Assembly: GCF_014193675.1 (NCBI RefSeq)
Contig: NZ_BLXZ01000011.1
Location: 62,001-126,000, forward strand
Source of the DNA: Geomonas limicola
GTDB taxonomy: Bacteria > Desulfobacterota > Desulfuromonadia > Geobacterales > Geobacteraceae
DNA length: 64,000 nucleotides
Direction of reading: 5' to 3'
The notes beneath the pieces were generated by a model that did no database searches, was not told the DNA's origin, and was given only the letters and a program-made list of their open reading frames with translations. The translations under genes and the position numbers were made by a program. Below, piece after piece: positions 28,237-35,195 of the stretch; position 1 is the stretch's first letter, and every line of letters begins with the position of its first letter.

Positions 28237-29409
28237 CTAGCGATTTTTTGGAGTGCCGTCCTTGCTGTTCTTGCGTTCCGCGGTCACCCTGACCTGGGTC
28301 CGTTCGATGCTGTCCACCATGATCCCCGGGGGGAGTTTGATGTCGTCCTTGCGGATGGTCACCGTGTTGCCCCCCTCCTTCACCTTGGCGAGATCGAGGT
28401 CGACCACCACGTTCAGGTCACGCGGGGAGCGCACCAGGTTCGAGTAGGCCTTGAGCTGCAGATCCACCTCTTCCGGGTAACTGCGCGCCAGGACCAGGCT
28501 GTCCGGGAGGTTGTGGAACTTGATCGGGGCGGTGACGGTGAGAATTTCTCCCTGGCGGTAGGTGATCAAGAGCCAGCTGATCAACACCACGGTCAACACC
28601 CCCAGCTTGGGCCAGAAGTTGCTGAACAGGCGGGTCTTCCAGGTGATCCGTTGCGCCTGGGCCGACTGGGGGAGCAAACGCGAACTCAGGCACTCGTGCA
28701 GGTCGGCGGCGCTGGCCACCCGCTCCAGGCGCCCGTCCACCGAGATGGAGACTTCGCCACGCTCCTCCGAAACGATGACCACCAGTGCGTCGGAGCGCTC
28801 GGTGAGCCCCAGCCCGGCGCGGTGCCGTGTACCGAAGTGCTGCGGGACATCGGCGCTGACCGAGAGCGGGAGGTGGCAGGAGGCCAGCGCCAGCCGGCCT
28901 TCGCGGATCAGCGCTGCCCCGTCGTGCAGGGGCGAACTCGGCAAGAAGATACTGGTGATAAGCTGTCCGCTCACCAGGCTTTCCAGGGGGACGCCGTGCA
29001 GGATGTAGTCGTCGAGCTGTTCCTCGCGCTGGAACACCAAAAGGGCGCCGATCTTTCTCGCCGCGAGACCGAAGACCGCTCCCGAGACCTCCATGAAGTC
29101 GACGCGCTGCCCCACTTCCTGGCGGTCGAACAGCTTGCGCAACAGGCTCAGGCGGTAGAGTGCCTGGCGGATCTCAGCCTGGAACACCACGATCAGGAGG
29201 ACCAGCAGCACCGTCCCGAGTTCCTGAAGGATCCAGCTGGTCATGAAGAGCCCCAGGTTCTTGGTGACCACGTAGATCACCCCGAGAAAGAGCAGGCCCA
29301 GAACGACCTGAAGGGCCCTGGTGTTCTTGAACCAGCAGTAGAGCTGGTACACCAGAAAGGTCATGATCAGGATGTCGGCGATGTCCTGGGGCCGGAAGTG
29401 CGGCAGCAC
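28237..29409 (-). CDS. CdaA-type diadenylate cyclase fused to a YbbR domain
   Basis: The enzyme should join two ATP to cyclic di-AMP at the membrane. Three hydrophobic segments (residues about 10-80) precede the DAC domain (about 85-245), which keeps both signature motifs, PLHDGAAL and FGTRHRAG. After a further membrane segment (WPKLGVLTVVLISWLLITY), residues about 290-375 form a YbbR domain (PVTAPIKFHNLPDSL-like and RSPRDLNVVVDLDLAKVKEG). In Firmicutes these are separate neighbouring genes, cdaA and cdaR; here they are one chain of 390 residues. The start codon is GTG after AGGAGG. No glmM follows it. Confidence 0.9.
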   Translation of the reverse strand: MLPHFRPQDIADILIMTFLVYQLYCWFKNTRALQVVLGLLFLGVIYVVTKNLGLFMTSWILQELGTVLLVLLIVVFQAEIRQALYRLSLLRKLFDRQEVGQRVDFMEVSGAVFGLAARKIGALLVFQREEQLDDYILHGVPLESLVSGQLITSIFLPSSPLHDGAALIREGRLALASCHLPLSVSADVPQHFGTRHRAGLGLTERSDALVVIVSEERGEVSISVDGRLERVASAADLHECLSSRLLPQSAQAQRITWKTRLFSNFWPKLGVLTVVLISWLLITYRQGEILTVTAPIKFHNLPDSLVLARSYPEEVDLQLKAYSNLVRSPRDLNVVVDLDLAKVKEGGNTVTIRKDDIKLPPGIMVDSIERTQVRVTAERKNSKDGTPKNR

Positions 29410-29576
29410 AGCTTCCTCCTTAGCGTGGTCGGGGGCGGTCTTGAAACGGGACCGGTGGTGTTTTTACTGGCAAGCGGCACCGCTTTGTGTTAATAAGCAA
29501 TGCTTCCCTCCGGCAGCGCCGGGGCAAAAAGCGGTGAAATTTTATAGCATTTCAGGCTTCAAAAAGGTAGGGAAAT

Positions 29577-30284
29577 ATGTACAAACTGTCTGAAAAAGGT
29601 GAACGTATACGCGACATGTTCGGCAGCATCGCGCCGCGCTACGACCTTTTGAACCGTGTGCTTTCGCTGGGAATCGACCAGCGCTGGCGCCGCTTTGCGG
29701 TAGCCAAGATCGGCGTGTCCGGCTCCGGGCGCGTACTCGACGTGGCCACCGGCACCGGTGATGTCGCCCTTGAAATCGCGAACCAGACCCCGGCGGCGGT
29801 GCAGATCGTCGGCGTCGATTTCTGCAAGGAGATGGTGGACCTGGGGGTGGTCAAGGTTGCCGAGTCACGCCATGCCGGCCGCATCAGTTTCCAGGTTGCC
29901 CCCTGCGAGGATATCCCTTTTGAAGATCAGACCTTCGATGCCGCCACCATAGCCTTCGGGATCAGGAACGTGGTGGACCGGGTGAAGGGACTCGGCGAGA
30001 TGCACCGTGTCTTGAAGGGCGGGGCCAAGGTGGTGATCCTCGAGTTCTCCACGCCGACCCTGCCGGTATTCAAACAGCTCTACCACTTCTACTTCCTGAA
30101 GGTGCTGCCGCGCATCGGCGGCGCCTTCTCCCGCTTCAGCGCCTACCAGTACCTTCCCGACTCCGTTTTGGAGTTCCCGTCCCGCGACGTCTTCAAGGGG
30201 ATGATGACCCAGGTCGGCTTCAAGGACGTGAAACACTACGACCTGACCGGCGGCATCGCCACGGTCTACGTCGGGACCAAGTAA
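29577..30284 (+). CDS. ubiE: Demethylmenaquinone/ubiquinone C-methyltransferase
   Basis: UbiE/MenG methylates demethylmenaquinone with SAM in the last step of menaquinone synthesis. The 235-residue protein has SAM motif I (VLDVATGTGDVALE), the family block FGSIAPRYDLLNRVLSLGIDQRWRR and the signature ITIAFGIRNV-type sequence ATIAFGIRNVVD. The ATG follows GGTAGGGA. It is divergent from the diadenylate cyclase gene and ends in its own terminator. In a Geobacter-type anaerobe menaquinone is the expected substrate. Confidence 0.95.
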   Translation: MYKLSEKGERIRDMFGSIAPRYDLLNRVLSLGIDQRWRRFAVAKIGVSGSGRVLDVATGTGDVALEIANQTPAAVQIVGVDFCKEMVDLGVVKVAESRHAGRISFQVAPCEDIPFEDQTFDAATIAFGIRNVVDRVKGLGEMHRVLKGGAKVVILEFSTPTLPVFKQLYHFYFLKVLPRIGGAFSRFSAYQYLPDSVLEFPSRDVFKGMMTQVGFKDVKHYDLTGGIATVYVGTK

Positions 30285-30308
30285 CACAGCTCAAGGTACA
30301 GAAAAACA

Positions 30309-30365
30309 AAAGGCAGGTTCGATGAGCGAAGGGGCAGCTGCCCCGTGCTGTCGATCCTGCCTTTT
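30309..30365 (+). terminator. Intrinsic terminator after ubiE
   Basis: AAAGGCAGG pairs with CCTGCCTTT, with an inner CGA/TCG pair and the palindrome GGGGCAGCTGCCCC in the centre, followed by TTTTCTTCT. Confidence 0.8.
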
Positions 30366-30407
30366 CTTCTTTGAGCGCCTCAGCAGGTTGCCTGCCGTCA
30401 CCCAGCC

Positions 30408-30980
30408 TCAACCCGCCTTTTGAAAGATGATCCGCGCAACCGGGGTGGGGCCCTTGGCCTCCTCCTCGAAGAGGTGGACGGTTCCACCGAAAGCCTCGAA
30501 GAGCTGTAACAGTTCGCCCGGTTGCAGGAGAAAGCTCTTGGTGTGTCCCGGCTCGAGCGATGGGATATCCAGAATGGTCTCCATGACGATAACGCCCCCG
30601 GGGTTGAGTGCCTCGACCATCATCGGGATGAGCGGTCGCAACAGGAAGTTGAAGTTCAGGATCACGTCATAGCAGTCGTCGAACCGGTATTCCTCGAGAT
30701 CTGCCTCGACGAAATCTACCGAGACACCGACCTCGGCAGCTCGGTGTGCCCCGCGTTCCAGGCCACGGGGCGAGATGTCCACGGCGGTAACCTCGAACCC
30801 GTGCCGGGCCAGGTAAATTGCGTTTCTCCCTTCCCCGCAGGCAAGATCCATGGCCCGCGGCCCGGGAAGCAGCGGACTCACCACCGGGAAACAGCGGGCC
30901 AGAAACTTGGATGGCTCGAAGGAGAAGAAATAGCTCTCCCCGGTGTAGCGTTCATCCCACTTGATGCGATCCTCTTCCAT
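30408..30980 (-). CDS. Class I SAM-dependent methyltransferase, TehB-like
   Basis: The 190-residue protein begins with WDERYTGESYFFSFEPSKFL and carries SAM motif I (AMDLACGEGRNAIYLARHGF), motif II (VTAVDISPRGLER) and a post-motif FVEADLEEY. This pattern is that of small TehB/thiopurine-type methyltransferases. I use the ATG at 30980 because a GGGGGG run lies just upstream; the in-frame extension upstream runs through the heptamer repeat and is unlikely to be coding. It is convergent with ubiE. The substrate cannot be told. Confidence 0.8.
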   Translation of the reverse strand: MEEDRIKWDERYTGESYFFSFEPSKFLARCFPVVSPLLPGPRAMDLACGEGRNAIYLARHGFEVTAVDISPRGLERGAHRAAEVGVSVDFVEADLEEYRFDDCYDVILNFNFLLRPLIPMMVEALNPGGVIVMETILDIPSLEPGHTKSFLLQPGELLQLFEAFGGTVHLFEEEAKGPTPVARIIFQKAG

Positions 30981-31069
30981 CGTCCCCCCGTTTCTGATTG
31001 GTGACAGTTCTGATAGCAAGAGCGACAAAGCTCTGTCAAGCCATTCCGCTCCGCCCGCCAGACTCGCCT

Positions 31070-31097
31070 CCCAGTCCCCAGTCCCCAGTCCCCAGCC
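31070..31097. repeat. Heptamer tandem repeat CCCAGTC
   Basis: Three perfect CCCAGTC units and one variant, CCCAGCC, lie between the methyltransferase and the small gene at 31165. The unit is related to the heptamers at 47859-47917. Confidence 0.85.
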
Positions 31098-31164
31098 AGC
31101 ACTTGCGACATTTCTTGTCAGCTGCCTGTGATTTACTACAGAAAAACCACAGGAGGTACGTCCC

Positions 31165-31428
31165 ATGATCTACCTTACCAACGACGCACTGGACCAGGCT
31201 GTCTACTTCGAACTGCGCGGCAGGGAGTCCCGCAAGCAAGGGAGCAGCGCGGAACAACTCTATTTCGGCCTGCTCGGGAACGGCATTCATGAGGTAGCCG
31301 TCACCTTGAAGAGCCTGCGCGGCTCTGTCGAGGTGGTATTCGGCAGAAGCGACCTGTTCAACTTCGTGGAGGAAGATGTCCTGCGCCGGATGCTCGGCGA
31401 GGCCGTCAAGACTGAGACGGTACACTGA
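31165..31428 (+). CDS. Small protein of unknown function
   Basis: The 87-residue protein begins MIYLTNDALDQAVYFELRG and ends LRRMLGEAVKTETVH. I do not recognise a family. The start has AGGAGG ten bases upstream, which makes a real gene likely. It is a mixed alpha/beta soluble protein with no signal peptide, cysteine or membrane segment. It is divergent from the methyltransferase gene and precedes the acyl-CoA ligase by about 200 bases, where I see only a short hairpin (CCTGCG with CGCAGG at 31578-31599). Confidence 0.6.
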   Translation: MIYLTNDALDQAVYFELRGRESRKQGSSAEQLYFGLLGNGIHEVAVTLKSLRGSVEVVFGRSDLFNFVEEDVLRRMLGEAVKTETVH

Positions 31429-31632
31429 TTCCAGCAGGTCGCACGGCGGCCGGGGCAAAAGCTAAGAGGAATTTTAAGCCGTGTCACGATTTTGCGACAA
31501 GGCTTATTCTGCGGTAGCGCCAGAATGTGAATCTTGGTATAACTAGCATATCATTAGAATCCGATACCCAGATCAGGCCTGCGAACGGTAGGACGCAGGT
31601 TGTTAGGGTGCGTACAGGAGACCTCTTCCGAT

Positions 31633-33486
31633 ATGCAGACCATTGATGCTCTGTTGCGCTCGCGCTGCGAGACCTTTGCCGACCGAACCGCCCTGCGCCA
31701 GAAGATTGCCGGCAACTGGCACGAGATCACCTACCGCGATCTGTGGGACGCCTCGGGGCGGATAGCCGCCGGGCTCATCAAACGCGGCTTCCAACCGGGA
31801 TGGCATGCCGCCCTGCTCGCCCCGTCGTCAATCCGCTGGGTGGAGACCTACCTAGGCGTACTGCGAGCCGGCGGCGTGGTAGTCCCGATCGACAAGGAAC
31901 TCAAGAGTGCCGAACTGCGCCATATCCTCACCGATTGCGGCGCCCGGATCATCTTCACCGACCCGCCCTACCTGGACGGCCTGCTCGAGTACGTACCCAA
32001 GCTCCCCACCCTGGAGAGCATCGTGCTCTTGCACCCGGTCAAGCAGCAGACTGCCGACCCCAAGACGGCCAAGGCGCTGGAAGAACTCCAGGCCGAGTGG
32101 CACGGTCTCATCACCGCGCACAGCATCCCCCAGGAGCGCGTGACCCGCATCGAGGCGCTGGCTTCCCAGTTGCACCGGCACTGGAACGCACCGACGACCA
32201 AGGCCAACGATGTGGCCGACCCCTTCTCGCAGGTCCGCACCATCCGCGCCTCGCTCGCCAAGGAGGGAAGGCTTTTCAACCTGGACGACCTGCGCCTCGA
32301 GGCCTGCGTCACCACCCCGCCGCGCGGCGCCGCGGATACGGCCGTCATCCTCTACACCTCGGGGACCACCGGTCGCTCCAAGGGCGCCATGCTCTCCCAC
32401 GGCAACATCGTCTCCAACATCGTCGCCACCGCGCAACACTTCGGCCTGGACGACAGCATGCATACCCTCTCCTTTCTCCCGATCAACCACGTCTTCGAGC
32501 AGGTGGTGGGGATCCTCCTGCCGCTGCACATGGGGGGGAAGATCTCCTTTGCCGAGTCGATCAAGAAGCTCGGGGAGAACCTGGCCGAGGTGAAACCGAC
32601 CTTCCTCCTGGGCGTCCCTGCCGTCTACCAGATGCTCCTGGAGCGGATCCGCAAGACCATTGCCTCCAAGAAACTCTCCCAGCTGCTCTTTTCGACCCCC
32701 CTTACCCGTCCCCTGGTGACCAGCAAGGTAAAGCGGGCCTTCGGCGGCAAGACCATCTTTATCAGCGGCGGAGCGGCCCTCGACCCGGCCATCACCTCCG
32801 GGCTCCTCTCCCTGGGTTTTCCCGTCTACCAGGGGTACGGCATCACCGAGACCGCGCCGGTAATCGCTGCCGAGCAACCCAACCGGCGGCGGCTCGGCAC
32901 GGTGGGCCGGGTGATCCCCGAGGTCCAGGTGAAGATCGACGCGCCCAACGAGGAGCAGGTGGGCGAGATCCTGGTGCGTGGCCCCAACGTGATGCAGGGG
33001 TACTACAACAACCCCCAGGCGACCGCCGAGGTGCTCGACGACGGCTGGTACCGGACCGGCGACCTCGGGAGGCTCGACGCCGACGGCTTCCTCGCCATCT
33101 GCGGCCGGGTAAAGAACCTGATCGTCACCCCCAACGGCAAGAACGTCTACCCCGAAGAGGTGGAGAACGAGCTTTTGAAGAGCCCCTTCATCGCCGAGGT
33201 CATGGTCTACGGGCACAAGGTGGGCGCGGTCGCCGAAGAGGTGCACGCGGTCATCTACCCGAACCAGGAGGAGCTCGACAACCTCGCGGTGAAGCGCGGC
33301 AAGGGTTCCCTCACCGTGGCCGACGTCGAACAGCTGATCCGCGACGAGGTCCTCGCGGCCTGCAAGAATCTCGCAGACTACAAACGCGTGAAACGCTTCA
33401 CCTTGCGCGAGGACGAATTCCCCAAAACCACCACCCGCAAAATCAAGCGTTTTGCCGTGGAGGCAAGCCTCTCCACCCACGACTGA
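31633..33486 (+). CDS. Long-chain acyl-CoA ligase (AMP-forming)
   Basis: The 617-residue enzyme activates fatty acids to acyl-CoA through acyl-AMP. The ATP loop is LYTSGTTGRSKGAMLSHGN, followed by the motif YQGYGITETAPVI and the C-terminal GWYRTGDLGRLDADGFL block and lysine region (PKTTTRKIKRF). The start at 31633 has AGGAG upstream; a TTG eleven codons earlier is less likely. It is the first of three genes with a FadL porin and a VolA-like lipase, although a terminator separates it from them. It probably activates the fatty acids these take up. Confidence 0.92.
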   Translation: MQTIDALLRSRCETFADRTALRQKIAGNWHEITYRDLWDASGRIAAGLIKRGFQPGWHAALLAPSSIRWVETYLGVLRAGGVVVPIDKELKSAELRHILTDCGARIIFTDPPYLDGLLEYVPKLPTLESIVLLHPVKQQTADPKTAKALEELQAEWHGLITAHSIPQERVTRIEALASQLHRHWNAPTTKANDVADPFSQVRTIRASLAKEGRLFNLDDLRLEACVTTPPRGAADTAVILYTSGTTGRSKGAMLSHGNIVSNIVATAQHFGLDDSMHTLSFLPINHVFEQVVGILLPLHMGGKISFAESIKKLGENLAEVKPTFLLGVPAVYQMLLERIRKTIASKKLSQLLFSTPLTRPLVTSKVKRAFGGKTIFISGGAALDPAITSGLLSLGFPVYQGYGITETAPVIAAEQPNRRRLGTVGRVIPEVQVKIDAPNEEQVGEILVRGPNVMQGYYNNPQATAEVLDDGWYRTGDLGRLDADGFLAICGRVKNLIVTPNGKNVYPEEVENELLKSPFIAEVMVYGHKVGAVAEEVHAVIYPNQEELDNLAVKRGKGSLTVADVEQLIRDEVLAACKNLADYKRVKRFTLREDEFPKTTTRKIKRFAVEASLSTHD

Positions 33487-33495
33487 TCCACTCCA

Positions 33496-33538
33496 ACGCC
33501 GCCGGCTCCCTTACTCCACGAGCCGGCGGCGTCTCATT
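33496..33538 (+). terminator. Intrinsic terminator after the acyl-CoA ligase gene
   Basis: ACGCCGCCGGCTC (33496-33508) pairs perfectly with GAGCCGGCGGCGT (33520-33532) and is followed by CTCATTTTG. Confidence 0.75.
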
Positions 33539-33565
33539 TTGTTGCACCGGCAGCAGCTCCTCCGC

Positions 33566-33593
33566 TTGACATACGCTGCTCAGGCAGTAGCAT
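33566..33593 (+). promoter_or_regulatory. Sigma-70 type promoter of fadL-volA
   Basis: TTGACA (33566-33571) and TAGCAT (33588-33593) are 16 bases apart. The predicted leader before the fadL ATG is about 195 bases, in which I see no clear RNA motif. Confidence 0.6.
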
Positions 33594-33794
33594 CACCAGA
33601 TAAAAATTCCAAGAGCACATGAAAGATCTTACCCAGCCAGCATCGTGATTACAGCAGCTTGTCGCCGTAGCCTGAGCAATCGGCCTGCTTGCTCATTAGA
33701 CAATGGCTGTCTATACTGCCGCACCCGTCGACCATACCGAACCAACTTCTCCTGCGCCCAGGGGAAGTCAACAACCCTAGGCACAGGGGGCCAC

Positions 33795-35138
33795 ATGAGA
33801 AACAAGCTGATATGCGCCGCAGTTTTGGGCATCGTTTGGGGGGCAACGTCACAGAGTCATGCAGCAGGGTTCAAGGTAAGCGAGCAGGGAGCCAAGGCGA
33901 TGGCCATGGCCAATGCCTTCACTGCCCAAGCCGACGACCCGTCGGCCCTGTTTTACAACCCGGCGGGGATCGCCTTTTTGCCGGGTGCCCAGGTCAACCT
34001 GGGCGGGCTCACCATCATCGTTCCGCAGACACAGTTCACCGGCACCACCCCTTTGAGCGGCAACCCGCCGTTCGACATCGGCAACTCGGTGGTCACCGAA
34101 CATGCCAAACGTGACATATTCATCGCCCCGACTCTCTATGCGACCTACAGTCTGGAACATCTGCCGCTGAGCTTCGGCCTGGGTATCAACTCGATCTACC
34201 CACTGGCAAAGAGCTGGGACGACAGCAGTGTTTTCCGCAACCAGGTCCAGAACGTCTCGATCAAGCCGATCAACTTCCAGCCCACGGTGGCGTACCGTTT
34301 CGACGACCTCAACCTTTCTGCGGCAGTCGGTCTCGACGTGACCTACGCCATGGTCTCTTTGCAGCGAGCCGCCTACTCCCCCGGCGTGTCGGCCCCCTTT
34401 GGGGCGTTCGAGCTCGGCTCCTTGGGGCTCGACGGTACGGCTACCGGCTTTGGCTACAACCTCGGTGTGGCCTGGCGGCCACGCAATGACCTGCGATTCG
34501 GGGTTGCCTACCGTAGCGAGGTGCAGCTCGACATCACCGGGGATTCCAACTTCCTGGCCACCACCGATGCCGGACTGACCGCCATAGGTCTTGCGCCGGC
34601 AAACTTCCCCTACGCCAGGGCCCGTGCCACCAGCACCGCCTCCACCAGCATCACCCTGCCCGACAGCCTCGATCTCGGCGTCGCCTGGATGCCTACAGAC
34701 AAGCTGACCCTGGAATTCGATGCGACACGCACCGGTTGGAGCAGCTTCGACAAACTCGACATTCACTTCGACAGTCCCCAGTTTGCGGCGTTCAACGGCC
34801 ACGGGGATCCGCGCAACTGGAAGGACGTCTGGGCCTACAAGTTCGGCGCCCAGTATGCGGTGACCCCGCAGCTCGACCTGCGCGCGGGCTACTCCTTCGA
34901 CACCAGCCCGGTCCCCGATTCGACCGTTGACCCCTTGTTGCCCGACTCCGACCGGCACAGCTTCTCGATCGGTTCCGGTATCCACAGCGGGACGACCACC
35001 TTGGACCTCGCCTACATGTGGGTGCACTTCACCGACCGCAAGGTGAACAACCAGGACCTGGGTTCCCTGCGCGGGGAAAACGGAACCTTCAAGAGCGACG
35101 CTCATCTCTTGGCCGCAAGCATCACGGTTAAGTTCTAG
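33795..35138 (+). CDS. FadL/OmpP1-family outer membrane transporter
   Basis: FadL proteins are 14-strand beta barrels that let long-chain fatty acids or other hydrophobic compounds cross the outer membrane. A signal peptide ends SQSHA, and the mature N-terminus AGFKVSEQGAKAMAMANAFT forms the plug, with the family motif DDPSALFYNPAGIAFLPG. The protein ends in phenylalanine (ITVKF), as barrels do. I start at MRNKLICAAV, with a GGGGG run upstream; the longer frame gives no signal peptide. It is 57 bases before the VolA-like gene and surely co-transcribed with it. Confidence 0.92.
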   Translation: MRNKLICAAVLGIVWGATSQSHAAGFKVSEQGAKAMAMANAFTAQADDPSALFYNPAGIAFLPGAQVNLGGLTIIVPQTQFTGTTPLSGNPPFDIGNSVVTEHAKRDIFIAPTLYATYSLEHLPLSFGLGINSIYPLAKSWDDSSVFRNQVQNVSIKPINFQPTVAYRFDDLNLSAAVGLDVTYAMVSLQRAAYSPGVSAPFGAFELGSLGLDGTATGFGYNLGVAWRPRNDLRFGVAYRSEVQLDITGDSNFLATTDAGLTAIGLAPANFPYARARATSTASTSITLPDSLDLGVAWMPTDKLTLEFDATRTGWSSFDKLDIHFDSPQFAAFNGHGDPRNWKDVWAYKFGAQYAVTPQLDLRAGYSFDTSPVPDSTVDPLLPDSDRHSFSIGSGIHSGTTTLDLAYMWVHFTDRKVNNQDLGSLRGENGTFKSDAHLLAASITVKF

Positions 35139-35195
35139 CGGCCCCGATGACCAACAACCCAAACCTGATCCAGCTCAGAGCTAAGAGGTGACACC

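Noticed and set aside
31743-33569. A plus-strand open frame of about 600 codons in another frame of the acyl-CoA ligase gene
   Set aside because: Arginine/proline-rich frame shadow with no recognisable motif.
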